From assembly GCF_900114925.1 (NCBI RefSeq), contig NZ_FOUR01000005.1, forward strand, positions 62,001 to 126,000: a stretch of 64,000 nt of DNA. Direction: 5' to 3'. This DNA is from Marinobacter pelagius (GTDB lineage Bacteria; Pseudomonadota; Gammaproteobacteria; Pseudomonadales; Oleiphilaceae). This document shows, in pieces, positions 39,014 to 49,038 of this stretch; position 1 is the stretch's first letter; each line of letters starts with the position of its first letter. The notes under the pieces are model-generated. The model was not told where the DNA came from. It did not search any database and saw only the letters and a program-made list of their open reading frames with translations. The position numbers were made by a program, and so were the translations under genes.

Positions 39014-42000
39014 ATGGATTCAAGAGAACGTCGTAGAAGTCCCCGCCAACCCATCAAGCTGGCTGCCCAGATCGATCTGGGCGCCGGTGAATCCTGGCCT
39101 TGCCAGATTGCGGACTTTTGTGCAGAAGGTCTGTTCGTTCGCTATTCCGGCGACACCTCCCGAAAGCTGGACCAGGTTCTCGGCCGTGGCGCACAGCCGG
39201 AACTGATCGTGCGCTTCCGAAGTGCCGATGGACTGCGTGCCCATGAGCTGCACGTCAGCATCGTGCGCCGCATTGACGGTGCCATGGGGGTGAACTTCAC
39301 CCGCTCCAATCCCGAGGCGCTCGACGCCATGATTGCCCAGTGCGGTGGCTCACGGCATCAGGAACGCTCCTCTCTCCATGCGCCCAATGACCGCATCCAG
39401 TTTGTCCTGCACCAGTGTGCCAGGGCGGTGACCCAGTTCATCGAACCGCTCATGGATGCCTGCTTCGTACAGATGGTTGCAGGCCTGAAACAGGCCGCCC
39501 AGCGAGCAGCCAATGACCAGCTGGCCAACGAATTCATGGACGCTTCCGGTCAGATCCAGGCCCGGCAGCGGGTGATCTGGCACCACATGTCGAGAAACCT
39601 GGAATCGCCCCTGAAGCCGGCCCCCAAGGGTTTTCCCGGCTCGGAACTCTCCATCGTCGACAAGGGCGAATTCGAGGACTGGTTGACCATCCGGGTGATG
39701 GTGACCAAGGCCGATACCCAGTACCGTGGTGACCTCCTGCAACTGAAGCTGCGGCTGGACAAACTGGGCATCGCCAATGCCACCGGACATCACAATCCAC
39801 TGGGGCCGGCACTGGTGTGCGAGGCCTTCCATGCCGGCCTCAGTCAGCTGAAGCTGTCTCGGGACGTGGAGAAGGTCAGTCTCAAGGTGTTCGAGCAGAC
39901 GGTGTTGCAACAGCTTGGCCCGCTGTATGAGGAGCTCAATAACATCCTTATCCGCCACGGCGTGTTGCCGGACCTGGACCTGAGCAAGTACCTCAGCGAG
40001 AAGACCGTCAACAAGCCGGAGCCCAAGAAAACGAAACCGCCGGAAGTGCGTCCCGAGGCACCCAAGGCGGACGCCGCCCAGGTACAGCCTATCCGGGAGG
40101 CGTCAACTGGCCGCAGCGGAGCTGCCCCCGGGCGTGCCGGCCAGGAATTCCGGGGCTATTCCCAGGCGGCCCAGACTGCCTTCGCCACGGTTCGCAACCT
40201 GATTTCCACCCTGTCCGCGAGCCGGCTTGCGGGTGGTGACGCCGAACCCATGCCGTTCCCTCCCAATGCCCAGCCGTTGTCGGCGGGTGAATTACAGCGC
40301 GAACTGCAGCAGCTCCAGCTACAGGCCCGGGAAGCCGTGGCGGAGGAGGTGCCCCTCAAGCAACGGGTAGTGGAGCGGGTTCGGGAGAGCGGCGACCACC
40401 GGTTGAATGAAGAGCAGCAGGAAACCCTGGATGTGGTCGACCGATTCTTCCGCAGTGTGGTGGAGAGCCCCAAGCTCAGTGACTATGCCCAGAGCCGGCT
40501 CCGACAGCTGGAAGTGCCGGTGCTCAAGGTGGTCATGCGTGATCCGGCCTTTTTCGATGATCAGGACAGCCCGGTGCGCGGTGTCATGAACCGCCTGGCC
40601 CAGCTTGGTGTGAAAGGTGGCCGGGTGAACCCGGTAGTGCAGCGCCGGGTGGATGAACTGATCCGGAAGATCAACACCGATTTCGAGCAGGACACCGGAG
40701 TCTTCGAGCAGACCGTCCGGGAGCTCGATACCCTGATTGACCGTCAGAACCTGGTTTACCGTCGCAACGTCGAGCGGGTCACCGCCGCTGCCGAAGGCGC
40801 CCAGAAAGTGGCGGAATCCAAGAAGGCGGTGGCCGAGGTTCTCAACCAGCGGTTGGCGGGCCGCAAGGTACCGAAGGCGGTCCTGAGCCTGCTTGACGGC
40901 GGCTGGCGGGACTTGCTGTCGCTGACCTGGATTCGGCAGGGTCCGGACAGCCAGTTGTGGCAGGATTACCTGGCGGTGATCGATTCGCTGCTGGCCTTTG
41001 CCGACGATCCGGGCAGCAGCATCAATCTGCCGGAGTTGCTCAGGGTGATCCAGGATGGCCTGGCGTCGATTTCGAGCAACCACATGCCCTCGTCCCAGAT
41101 CCGCAATGAGCTCAAGCAGTTCCTGGTGCGCCGCCCCGATCAGCAGCCGGAACTAGTGGAGGTGCCGCCGGCCCGCACCGCCGAGGAAGAGCAGCGGGAA
41201 CTTTCAGACCGCGAGCAGCGCAGTCTCCAGCGCTGGATCAACCGTGCCCAGCAACTCCGGACCGGAGACTGGTTGCGGGACCAGGATAATCCTGACAAGC
41301 CCCAGTACATCCGGCTGGTCTGGGTTGCCCGGGGCTTCAGTCGCTTCGTGTTTGTGAACCACCAGGGGATGCGGGTGGTGGAACTGGAACTGGAGGCGCT
41401 GGCCCGGCAGATGCGCAAGGGCATCATCGTGCCGGATAACCAGTACGAACGCCCGCTGGTGGATGAGAGCATCGATCGGATGGTGCGCAAGGTCTATGAT
41501 CAGCTGTCCTGGGCCTCAACCCACGACGAGCTGACCGGCCTGCTGGGACGGCGGGAATTCGAGCGCATGCTGGACCAGCAACTGGCCCGGCGGGAAGACG
41601 AGCGGGCGTTGGTGCGGCTGGATCTCCGGCGCTTCCGGATTCTCAACGATACCGCCGGTTACCAGGCCGGGGATGATGCCCTGAAGCAGGTGGCCGATCT
41701 TCTGTGCAGCCACGTGGGCGACGGCATGCCGGTGGCACGCCTGGCCGGCAACGAGTTTGCGATGCTGGTGCCGGGAGAGGATGCCCGGGAAACCGCCGGT
41801 AACCTGATCAAGGCGATCGAGGCCGCCGAATTCAGTTTCAGTGGTCGCAGCTACCGGTTGTCTGCCAGTGCCGGTATCGTGCCGACCCTGCCGGGCCTGG
41901 TGAATGCCGAGCGCTGGCTGAGGGCGTCGGAACAGGCACTGGCTGCGGCCAAACAGCAGGGCCATGGCCAGGCGGTGGAATACGTGCCGGATGAGCATGA

Positions 42001-42769
42001 TCAGTCCCGTCAGGAACAGATCGCCGCCAAGGTCGCCAGCCTCGGGGACCTGAACGAGGAGCGCATGCTGCTGCGGTGCCAGAAGATCATTCCCCTGCAC
42101 GGGCGGACCTCCATGTCGCCCCAGTACGAGATCCTGATCAGCATGTATGACGACGCCGGCACCCTGATCACGGGTCGGGATTTCGTCCGCATGGCCGAGC
42201 GTTATGACCGCATGCAGGCGGTGGATCGCTGGGTGGTCGGGCAGATGCTCGACTGGTTGCAGGCGCGACAGCCGGATCCCCGCCACCTCGGTGGTGTGTG
42301 TATCAACCTGTCCGGATTCAGCCTGAATGATCAGTCCCTGCTGGAATTCATCTACGAGAAGCTGAGCGAGAAGGACGCACCCATCGAGCGGATCTGGTTT
42401 GAACTGACCGAGGCGTCCGCCATCAACGATATCGATGCGGTGGCGGAGTTCATCCGCGAGATGAAGGAGCTTGGCTGCCGGTTCTGCCTGGGCAATTTTG
42501 GCAGTGGCCCCAGCTCGTTCAATTTCATGCGCTCCCTGCCGGTGGACCTGATCAAGATCGACAGTGCTTTCACCAGCCAGCTCACCACCAGCGAGACGGA
42601 CCGGGCCATGGTGAGGTCCATGGTGGAGATGGCGCACTACATGAAGCGGGAGGTGATCGCTTCCCGGGTTGAATCCCGCGAGGTTCTGGATATGCTGAGG
42701 CAATTGGGCGTAGATTACGCCCAGGGATTCGTGGTGGAAAAGCCCCGTTCCCTCGACAGCCTTCTGTAA
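39014..42769 (+). CDS. PilZ / DUF1631 / degenerate GGDEF / degenerate EAL protein
   Basis: 1251 residues. A PilZ domain (~1-105) has ERRRSPRQPI followed by a DFCAEGLFVR box, the expected c-di-GMP contacts. A DUF1631 region (~110-780) is mainly helical with coiled-coil stretches. The GGDEF domain (~835-990) has AGNEF in place of the signature. The EAL domain (~1005-1245) has YEIL in place of EAL and LGNFGSG in place of DDFGTG, though QGF remains. Catalysis in both is doubtful, so it looks like a c-di-GMP receptor or scaffold. I start at the ATG at 39014; the frame is open 156 bp further upstream but that part is unlike the family. Confidence 0.85.
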   Translation: MDSRERRRSPRQPIKLAAQIDLGAGESWPCQIADFCAEGLFVRYSGDTSRKLDQVLGRGAQPELIVRFRSADGLRAHELHVSIVRRIDGAMGVNFTRSNPEALDAMIAQCGGSRHQERSSLHAPNDRIQFVLHQCARAVTQFIEPLMDACFVQMVAGLKQAAQRAANDQLANEFMDASGQIQARQRVIWHHMSRNLESPLKPAPKGFPGSELSIVDKGEFEDWLTIRVMVTKADTQYRGDLLQLKLRLDKLGIANATGHHNPLGPALVCEAFHAGLSQLKLSRDVEKVSLKVFEQTVLQQLGPLYEELNNILIRHGVLPDLDLSKYLSEKTVNKPEPKKTKPPEVRPEAPKADAAQVQPIREASTGRSGAAPGRAGQEFRGYSQAAQTAFATVRNLISTLSASRLAGGDAEPMPFPPNAQPLSAGELQRELQQLQLQAREAVAEEVPLKQRVVERVRESGDHRLNEEQQETLDVVDRFFRSVVESPKLSDYAQSRLRQLEVPVLKVVMRDPAFFDDQDSPVRGVMNRLAQLGVKGGRVNPVVQRRVDELIRKINTDFEQDTGVFEQTVRELDTLIDRQNLVYRRNVERVTAAAEGAQKVAESKKAVAEVLNQRLAGRKVPKAVLSLLDGGWRDLLSLTWIRQGPDSQLWQDYLAVIDSLLAFADDPGSSINLPELLRVIQDGLASISSNHMPSSQIRNELKQFLVRRPDQQPELVEVPPARTAEEEQRELSDREQRSLQRWINRAQQLRTGDWLRDQDNPDKPQYIRLVWVARGFSRFVFVNHQGMRVVELELEALARQMRKGIIVPDNQYERPLVDESIDRMVRKVYDQLSWASTHDELTGLLGRREFERMLDQQLARREDERALVRLDLRRFRILNDTAGYQAGDDALKQVADLLCSHVGDGMPVARLAGNEFAMLVPGEDARETAGNLIKAIEAAEFSFSGRSYRLSASAGIVPTLPGLVNAERWLRASEQALAAAKQQGHGQAVEYVPDEHDQSRQEQIAAKVASLGDLNEERMLLRCQKIIPLHGRTSMSPQYEILISMYDDAGTLITGRDFVRMAERYDRMQAVDRWVVGQMLDWLQARQPDPRHLGGVCINLSGFSLNDQSLLEFIYEKLSEKDAPIERIWFELTEASAINDIDAVAEFIREMKELGCRFCLGNFGSGPSSFNFMRSLPVDLIKIDSAFTSQLTTSETDRAMVRSMVEMAHYMKREVIASRVESREVLDMLRQLGVDYAQGFVVEKPRSLDSLL

Positions 42770-42788
42770 ACCGGAACAGGCCGAGCCC

Positions 42789-43655
42789 ATGTCCAAGCGC
42801 CATCCGATCATTGCCGTGACCGGCTCCAGCGGTGCCGGCACCACGACCACCGGGCAGATCTTCAGCCGGATGTTCGCCAGTGAGGGGCTGCGCCCGGCCA
42901 TGGTCAGTGGTGACAGCTTCCACCGCTACAACCGGGAACAGATGGCCCGGCTGGCGGCGAAGGGGCAGTTCGGTGAGCGCAACCACTTTGCCCTGGCCGC
43001 CAATCACATCGACAGACTCGAGGCGCTGTTCTACGACTACGGCCACACCGGAAATGGCCGTTTCCGCCGGTATGTCCACGACGAGGACCATACCCTGATT
43101 GCCGCCGGCCACAAGGCCGGGACGTTTACGCCCTGGGGGCCACTGCCGGCAGACACCGACCTGCTGTTCTACGAGGGCTTACACGGCGGGGTGGTGAGCG
43201 ACAACTACAACATCGCCCAGTACGTGGACCTGTTGATCGGGGTGGTTCCCATTGTGAATCTGGAGTGGATCCAGAAGATCCATCGGGATACCCACAAACG
43301 GGGCTACAGCCAGGAGGCGGTGGTCCAGACCATCATCAATCGCATGGACGACTACGTCCACGATATCGTGCCCCAGTTCTCCCATACCCACATCAATTTC
43401 CAGCGGGTGCCATTGGTAGACACCTCCAATCCATTCGTGGTCCGGGATGTGCCCACCGAGGACGAGAGCATGGTGGTGATCCGGTTCCGGGATCCCTCGG
43501 AAGTGAAATTCACCCAGCTGCTGCAACTGATTGCCGGCAGCAGTGTGTCTCGCCATGATACCCTGGTGGTACCGGGACCGAAGATGGCGCTGGCCATGGA
43601 CCTGGTGCTTCGGCCCATGGTTCAGCGCCTGATGAGCCGACGGACCTACGGCTGA
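42789..43655 (+). CDS. prkB: Phosphoribulokinase-family protein (PrkB)
   Basis: 288 residues, the length of proteobacterial phosphoribulokinases. The P-loop is GSSGAGTTTT (~12-21), then GDSFHRYNRE, FYEGLHGG (catalytic Asp replaced by Glu-Gly context) and the RMDDY region. In autotrophs the enzyme makes ribulose-1,5-bisphosphate for the Calvin cycle. Non-autotrophic gammaproteobacteria, including Pseudomonas and E. coli (YhfA neighbourhood), carry homologues of unclear role next to crp-like genes. No Rubisco gene is in view, so I expect a non-Calvin function. Confidence 0.88.
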   Translation: MSKRHPIIAVTGSSGAGTTTTGQIFSRMFASEGLRPAMVSGDSFHRYNREQMARLAAKGQFGERNHFALAANHIDRLEALFYDYGHTGNGRFRRYVHDEDHTLIAAGHKAGTFTPWGPLPADTDLLFYEGLHGGVVSDNYNIAQYVDLLIGVVPIVNLEWIQKIHRDTHKRGYSQEAVVQTIINRMDDYVHDIVPQFSHTHINFQRVPLVDTSNPFVVRDVPTEDESMVVIRFRDPSEVKFTQLLQLIAGSSVSRHDTLVVPGPKMALAMDLVLRPMVQRLMSRRTYG

Positions 43656-43662
43656 AGCCTCA

Positions 43663-44508
43663 TCAGGCGGTCAGCCGCCCGTCCCGGTAGTCCCTCAGTG
43701 CCTGCTCGATTTCCTCGCGGGTGTTCATCACGAACGGACCATACTGCACGATTGGTTCTCCAATCGGCTTGCCGGCGATCAGCAGCAGGCGGGCGCCGCT
43801 GGCCCCGGCAGTGACGGTAATCCGGTCACCCTCACCCAGCACGTTGGCGGCACTGCGACGCAGGGCCTGATCGCCGAGGCGGGCTTCCCCTTCGTACAGG
43901 TACAGCATGGCGTTGTGGCCCGCGGCTACCGGGAGCGTTACCTGTCCTTCCGAGTCCAGGTGGATGTCGGCGTACAGCGGCTCGGTGCTGCCACCGGTCA
44001 CCGCACCTTGATGGCGGGTGCCGTCCAGGGTCAGCTCTCCGGCAATCAGTTTGATGCGAGCGCCCGTCACGGGGATCTCGGGAATGTCCTCAGGCTGGAT
44101 GTCGCGGTAACCGGCATCGGTCATCTTTTCCGCCGCCGGCAGGTTCAGCCAGAGCTGGAAACCCCGCATCACGCCCTCTTCCTGCTGGGGCATTTCCGAA
44201 TGGATGATGCCCCTGCCTGCGGTCATCCACTGGACACCCCCGTTGCGAAGATCCCCGCGGTTCCCCAGGTGATCCTCGTGGAGCATGTGCCCCTCGATCA
44301 TGTAGGTGACCGTCTCGAAGCCGCGGTGGGGGTGGGAAGGAAAGCCGGCAATGTAGTCGGCTGCCTCGGCGGAGCCGAATTCATCCAGCATCAGGAACGG
44401 GTCCAGCCGGACCGACTGGTGTTGGCCCAGGGAGCGCTTGATGCGGACACCGGCACCATCAGAGGTTTCCAGTGCGGGAATGGTCTGTTTAACGGAGCGA
44501 AGCGTCAT
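43663..44508 (-). CDS. Pirin-family protein
   Basis: 281 residues from the ATG at 44508, with AAGGAGG 5 nt upstream. A bicupin: the N-terminal cupin carries the metal site in FPSHPHRGFETVTY (two His), MLHEDHLGN and a Glu in IHSEMP; the C-terminal cupin lacks ligands. Bacterial pirins are metal proteins, some with quercetin dioxygenase activity, others regulators of metabolism. It converges with prkB, 7 bp apart. Confidence 0.9.
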   Translation of the reverse strand: MTLRSVKQTIPALETSDGAGVRIKRSLGQHQSVRLDPFLMLDEFGSAEAADYIAGFPSHPHRGFETVTYMIEGHMLHEDHLGNRGDLRNGGVQWMTAGRGIIHSEMPQQEEGVMRGFQLWLNLPAAEKMTDAGYRDIQPEDIPEIPVTGARIKLIAGELTLDGTRHQGAVTGGSTEPLYADIHLDSEGQVTLPVAAGHNAMLYLYEGEARLGDQALRRSAANVLGEGDRITVTAGASGARLLLIAGKPIGEPIVQYGPFVMNTREEIEQALRDYRDGRLTA

Positions 44509-44592
44509 CTCGTCCTCCTTGCGTTCAGGTATGTCTGTATTAGACACGGGAGTCCGGAGAGATGAAAACGCAGAATTCTGGCGGGGCAGATC

Positions 44593-44636
44593 AAAAAAAC
44601 TGAAGAAACGGCGGCGATCCCGAAAGACCGCCGCCG
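44593..44636 (-). terminator. Intrinsic terminator after speD
   Basis: On the minus strand an 8-bp GC stem (CGGCGGCG, 44609-44616 with 44629-44636) with a 12-nt loop, followed after a short gap by seven T (A at 44593-44599). Confidence 0.75.
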
Positions 44637-44642
44637 GAGAGA

Positions 44643-45434
44643 CTATTCCACGTTCCGGGAATAGAAGATTTCCAGCATTTCCCGCCGCAGCCGGTCCTCG
44701 ATGGACTGGGCTTCGGCCGGATCCAGGTCGCTGGCGTTGACGCCGAACACGTAGTTATCCAGGTTGAAGTTCTTCAGCATCATCTTGGTGTGGAAGAGGT
44801 TCTCCTGGTACACGTTTACATCGATCATCTGATACGCGTTCTGGGTATCCTCGGTCAGGTAGTTCTGGATCGAGTTGATGTCGTGATCGATGTAGTGCTT
44901 GGTGCCGTCCACGTCCCGGGTGAAGCCGCGCACGCGATAGTCCACGGTGACCACATCGGAGTCGAAGCTGTGGATCAGGTAGTTCAGCACCTTCAGCGGC
45001 GAGATCAGGCCGCAGGTGGACACGTCGATATCGGCCCGGAAGGTACTGACGCCATCGTGGGGATGGCTCTCCGGGTAGGTGTGCACGGTCACGTGGCTCT
45101 TGTCCAGGTGCGCCACGATGGTGTCTGGCAGCGGACCCGGGGATTCCTCGTTGTTGGCTTCGCCATCGGTAAGCTCATGCTCGGCGATGAGCATGGTGAC
45201 GGACGCCCCGTGGGGCTCATAGTCCTGGCGGGCGATATTCAGGATGTTGGCGCCGATGATCTTGACCACGTCGGTCAGGATCTGGGTCAGACGCTCGGCG
45301 TTGTACATCTCGTCGATGTAATCAATATAGGCTTCGCGTTGTTCTTCGGTCTGCGCGTAACAGATGTCGTAGATGTTGAAGCTCAGGGATTTGGTCAGGT
45401 TGTTGAAACCGTGCAGCTGGAGTTTGGTTTCCAT
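44643..45434 (-). CDS. speD: S-adenosylmethionine decarboxylase proenzyme
   Basis: 263 residues, class 1A (E. coli type, 264). The chain cleaves itself at the Ser in [15 protein letters not shown] (~112) to make the pyruvoyl group; the catalytic Cys lies in [17 protein letters not shown]. It supplies decarboxylated SAM for spermidine. The order speD, OsmC-like gene, vfr is the same as I recall in P. aeruginosa. A stem-loop lies in the leader and a terminator follows. Confidence 0.96.
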   Translation of the reverse strand: METKLQLHGFNNLTKSLSFNIYDICYAQTEEQREAYIDYIDEMYNAERLTQILTDVVKIIGANILNIARQDYEPHGASVTMLIAEHELTDGEANNEESPGPLPDTIVAHLDKSHVTVHTYPESHPHDGVSTFRADIDVSTCGLISPLKVLNYLIHSFDSDVVTVDYRVRGFTRDVDGTKHYIDHDINSIQNYLTEDTQNAYQMIDVNVYQENLFHTKMMLKNFNLDNYVFGVNASDLDPAEAQSIEDRLRREMLEIFYSRNVE

Positions 45435-45468
45435 GCTCAGCCCCTCCGGACATTGGAGATGAATGACT

Positions 45469-45499
45469 GCAGGGCACTATCTTGTAGTGTCAGCCCTGC
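45469..45499 (-). promoter_or_regulatory. Stem-loop in the speD leader
   Basis: GCAGGGC (45469-45475) pairs with GCCCTGC (45493-45499), with an inner ACTA/TAGT pairing, 35 bp upstream of the speD start. It could affect translation or be the tail of an upstream transcript; no known riboswitch is recognised. Confidence 0.35.
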
Positions 45500-45661
45500 C
45501 GAGGCCGCCACCGACTACTGACCGGGTGACTCATTGTTCACCTTTTGCGCAGACCGGCGGAGAAGGCGCGTATTATGCACACCGCGAGTGACGTTGAATA
45601 GTATCTGCAATGACATTTTAGCATCCGTAATTCCCGCCGGTTCCGGCTGGCTGGACAGGCC

Positions 45662-46084
45662 TTATTCCGCTTCGCGGATTTCGTGGCTGTGGGTGATCTC
45701 CACGCCGGCCTTTTCCAGCATGATGGAAGCGGAACAGTATTTCTCCGCCGACAGGCTCACCGCCCGCTGGACCTGTTTTTCCTTGAGGTTGTGCCCGGTC
45801 ACCACGAAATGCAGATGGATTCTGGTGAACACCGCCGGCACGGCGTCGGCACGTTCCGCCTCGAGTTCCGCATGACAGGCCGTCACATCCTGTCGACTCT
45901 TCTTGAGGATACTCATCACATCAAAAGCGGAACACCCGCCCAGTCCCATCAGCAGCATTTCCATGGGGCGGGGCCCCAGGTTCTCGCCACCATGGTCGGG
46001 CGGACCATCAATCTGTACGCTGTGGCCGCTGCCACTGGTAGCCCTGAAGCTGGCATTGCCGGTCCAGTCGATGGTCGCTTTCAT
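45662..46084 (-). CDS. OsmC-family protein
   Basis: 140 residues. The two reactive cysteines of the OsmC/Ohr fold are visible in LGGCSAFDVMSILKK and AEKYCSASIMLEKAG. It is probably a thiol peroxidase or hydroperoxide-detoxifying protein of the YhfA subgroup, which typically lies beside crp. It is divergent from the vfr gene and upstream of speD on the same strand. Confidence 0.9.
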   Translation of the reverse strand: MKATIDWTGNASFRATSGSGHSVQIDGPPDHGGENLGPRPMEMLLMGLGGCSAFDVMSILKKSRQDVTACHAELEAERADAVPAVFTRIHLHFVVTGHNLKEKQVQRAVSLSAEKYCSASIMLEKAGVEITHSHEIREAE

Positions 46085-46202
46085 GTCGTGATGGTCTCCG
46101 TTGGTCAGAACTGGGTGTCAATGAGGCCGGATGCTAGCACAGTCGGAATCCCCGGGCAGCCGCCGAAAACGGTATCGAGGTCAAGGAGTGCGCTCTTTCC
46201 GG

Positions 46203-46231
46203 TTGCCCGCCATTGGCCTTCTTGTTATAAG
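46203..46231 (+). promoter_or_regulatory. vfr/crp promoter
   Basis: TTGCCC (46203-46208), 17 nt, TATAAG (46226-46231), with a TG ahead of the -10. Leader of about 95 nt before the likely start at 46332. Confidence 0.65.
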
Positions 46232-46331
46232 TTGGCGTGTTTTTGAAGAAAAATTAACGAACCCGCAGGGAAAGCCGGGTGAAGAATAACCATCGGGACC
46301 CGCCAGTATCTGAGGAGGCATGACTCGCACT

Positions 46332-46973
46332 ATGGCTACTATCGTCAAGCCGGTTGAGCAGAAAACCAAGCACCTGGACTATTTCCTGTCCCAGTGCCAC
46401 CGCCGTCGCTACCCCGCCAAGAGCACTATTATTTACGCCGGTGACAAGAGCGATTCCCTGTTCTACATCGTCAAGGGTTCCGTCACCGTAATCATCGAGG
46501 ATGACGACGGCCGGGAAATGATCATGGCGTACCTGAATGCCGGGGACTTCTTCGGTGAGATGGGTCTGTTCGACAACATGGATTCCCGCAGTGCCTGGGT
46601 CAAGGCCAAGACCGAGTGCGAAGTGGCCGAGATCAGCTACACCAAGTTCCGCGAGATCGCCCAGCAGGACCCGAGGGTGCTGTACTTCATCGGCGAACAG
46701 ATGGCCTCCCGCCTGCGTCAGACCACCCGCAAAGTGGGCGACCTGGCATTCCTGGACGTTACCGGCCGGGTGGCCCGTACCCTGCTGGACCTGTGCAAGG
46801 AGCCGGATGCCATGACTCACCCCGATGGCATGCAGATCAAGATCACCCGCCAGGAGATCGGCCGGATCGTCGGCTGCTCCCGGGAGATGGTGGGCCGGGT
46901 GCTCAAGACCCTGGAGGACCAGGGCCTGGTGCGGGTCAAGGGCAAGACCATGGTGGTGTACGGCACCCGTTAA
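46332..46973 (+). CDS. vfr: cAMP receptor protein, Vfr/Crp type
   Basis: 213 residues, compared with 214 in P. aeruginosa Vfr. The cyclic-nucleotide domain (~1-130) has [26 protein letters not shown] and the Arg-Ser pair in SRSAWVKAK; the helix-turn-helix (~168-195) reads [25 protein letters not shown], essentially that of Vfr/Crp. It is a global cAMP-dependent activator. The ATG at 46320 is only one base after AGGAGG, so I prefer the ATG at 46332, which also fits the family length. Its stop overlaps the convergent hydrolase gene by 4 bp. Confidence 0.95.
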   Translation: MATIVKPVEQKTKHLDYFLSQCHRRRYPAKSTIIYAGDKSDSLFYIVKGSVTVIIEDDDGREMIMAYLNAGDFFGEMGLFDNMDSRSAWVKAKTECEVAEISYTKFREIAQQDPRVLYFIGEQMASRLRQTTRKVGDLAFLDVTGRVARTLLDLCKEPDAMTHPDGMQIKITRQEIGRIVGCSREMVGRVLKTLEDQGLVRVKGKTMVVYGTR

Positions 46974-47851
46974 CCTGCCCGGCTCATTGCGAATTCCCTG
47001 ATTGCGTCCGCCACCGGGCCGGGCGCAGTCAGTGGCGCCCAGTGCGGCGCGTCCACCTCCTTCCTTGTCAGCTTTCCCGTCCACCGCACCTGCTGGTCAA
47101 ACAGTTGCTTCCCCACGTAGTTATCCCCTCTGGGAATGATCAGCTGCACCGGGCACCGGGCATGGCGCAGTGCCGGGCGCCACAGTCGGGTCAGGAAATT
47201 GGCACGGTAGAGTTTGACACCGAACATGCCGTCACCCTGCTGCAGTTCGCTGAAGCGGGCATCGGCAATACCTTCGTATTTCCGCAGAATGCCGGGCCAG
47301 GCCCGATCCAGTCCCAGCCGCCAAAGGGTTTCGGGCACCACCGGTAACTGGAACAGGAACACATACCAGGAACTGGCCAGCTGCCTGAGCACTCTGGCGG
47401 CGCCCCCGCCCCGCAGGTCCGTCGACTGTTCCCTCAGCCAGTAGCTGACATGATCCAGGCAGGGGCCGGAGATCGAGGAGTAGGAGCGGATCCGATCCAT
47501 GAGCGGTCCGGCCGTCACCGATTCCCAACTCTGGATCGACCCCCAGTCGTGAGCCGCCAGGTGAAAGGTGCGGCCGGGCAGCAGCTGATCGACAACGGCC
47601 TCAAGATCGCCCGCCAGTTGCTGGAGCCGGTAGTCCCGGGTCTTGCCGGGTTTATCGGAAAGCCCGGCGCCCCGGACGTCATAGCGCACCAGGTAAAAAT
47701 CCGGAACCAGTTGCTCGACGACCCGGTCCCAGACGTGGTGATTGTCCGGGTAGCCATGGACCAGCACCAGGGCTTCATTGCCGGGGTCGCCCTCGGTGAC
47801 GGCATGGAGCGTGATAGTGCCACTTTGCACGCGATGGTGGACCCGGTTCAT
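46970..47851 (-). CDS. Alpha/beta hydrolase, epoxide hydrolase/haloalkane dehalogenase-like
   Basis: 293 residues. The oxyanion-hole motif is [11 protein letters not shown]; the nucleophile is Asp in AAHDWGS rather than Ser, the pattern of epoxide hydrolases and haloalkane dehalogenases; the His is in DAPHWAPLT. Substrate unknown. It overlaps the 3' end of vfr by 4 bp in convergent orientation. Confidence 0.85.
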   Translation of the reverse strand: MNRVHHRVQSGTITLHAVTEGDPGNEALVLVHGYPDNHHVWDRVVEQLVPDFYLVRYDVRGAGLSDKPGKTRDYRLQQLAGDLEAVVDQLLPGRTFHLAAHDWGSIQSWESVTAGPLMDRIRSYSSISGPCLDHVSYWLREQSTDLRGGGAARVLRQLASSWYVFLFQLPVVPETLWRLGLDRAWPGILRKYEGIADARFSELQQGDGMFGVKLYRANFLTRLWRPALRHARCPVQLIIPRGDNYVGKQLFDQQVRWTGKLTRKEVDAPHWAPLTAPGPVADAIREFAMSRAG

Positions 47852-47955
47852 GACGTCTCCTGTCGGTGGGCATCGGATGGATTCAGTGCCTACAGGTTAA
47901 ACGCTGGGGCCGTTACCGGCTGCGGCCGAAGAGGCCATAGCTCGTGCCCGGGGTG

Positions 47956-49038
47956 TCAGTCGACGATGGCAACCGACTTCACCTGCATCCAGACCCGCTG
48001 GCCGGGCTGCAGTGACAGGGTGTGAACCGACCGGCTGGTGAGCCGGGCCAGGAAGGGGGTATTACCCGCCATGAGCCGGACCATTGAGGTGCCCGGGCTC
48101 AGGTCCGCGGCAATTTCATCGATGGTGGCCGGCACCAGGTTCTGGGTGCTCTGTTCGGTGAGTTGGCTGAGGGCAATACTGATGTCCCTTGCCAGTACCT
48201 GCACGCGGATCCGTTGGCCGGTGTCGAGGGTGTCGTCGTCCCGCAACCACAGGTGGCCACCGTCGAAATCCGCCCGGCATAGATGCCATTGCTCATCCCG
48301 CTGGCCGATGACGGCATCCATGATCACGCCGGCGTCCTCCTCGAGGCCAAACGGCTGGTCGGTGCGGGCGAGGGTCTGTTGCAACGGCCCCTCGGCAACC
48401 ACCTGGCCGTTATCCATCATCACGATGTGATCCGCAAGCCGGGCGACCTCCGCGGTGGAGTGAGACACATAGAGGATGGGAATGGCCAGGGAATCCCTGA
48501 GGGTTTCCAGGTAGGGCATGATGTCCTGCTTGCTGCGCGCATCCAGGGCCGAGAGCGGCTCGTCCATCAATAGCAGGTCCGGACTGGTCAGCAGCGCCCG
48601 GGCAATGGCAACCCGCTGGCGTTCACCGCCGGACAGGCGCTCGGGCATGCGGTCCAGCAGGTGGTCAAGCCCCAGCCAGCTCACTGCCTGGTCGAAACCC
48701 ACCTGGCGCCGGGCCTCCGGAATGCGACGGAAGCCGTAATTGAGGTTCCGGCGCACGCTCAGGTGCGGGAACAGGCTGGTTTCCTGGAAGACATAGGCCA
48801 GGGAACGCTGGTGCACCGGCAGGCTCCGGGAACCGTCCTGCCAGGTTTCACCGTTGACGGTCAGGGCGCCATCGGCGGGCTGGAGCCCGGCGATGCACCG
48901 CAGCAAGGTGGTCTTGCCGCAGCCTGAATGCCCGAACAGCGCGGTGACGCCACTGCCCGGCAGGTCGAGGTCGACGTCCAGGCGGAATGCCCCGAAGCTG
49001 CAACGGAAACGTGCCTGGACTCCCCGGGAAACGGTCAT
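47956..49038 (-). CDS. modC: Molybdate ABC transporter, ATP-binding protein
   Basis: 360 residues. ATPase domain (~1-230) with Walker [12 protein letters not shown], signature [15 protein letters not shown] and Walker [12 protein letters not shown]; the C-terminal part (~290-355) is a molybdate-binding TOBE domain. It energises molybdate import. Its ATG overlaps the modB stop by 4 bp, so translation is coupled. Last gene of modABC. Confidence 0.95.
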   Translation of the reverse strand: MTVSRGVQARFRCSFGAFRLDVDLDLPGSGVTALFGHSGCGKTTLLRCIAGLQPADGALTVNGETWQDGSRSLPVHQRSLAYVFQETSLFPHLSVRRNLNYGFRRIPEARRQVGFDQAVSWLGLDHLLDRMPERLSGGERQRVAIARALLTSPDLLLMDEPLSALDARSKQDIMPYLETLRDSLAIPILYVSHSTAEVARLADHIVMMDNGQVVAEGPLQQTLARTDQPFGLEEDAGVIMDAVIGQRDEQWHLCRADFDGGHLWLRDDDTLDTGQRIRVQVLARDISIALSQLTEQSTQNLVPATIDEIAADLSPGTSMVRLMAGNTPFLARLTSRSVHTLSLQPGQRVWMQVKSVAIVD

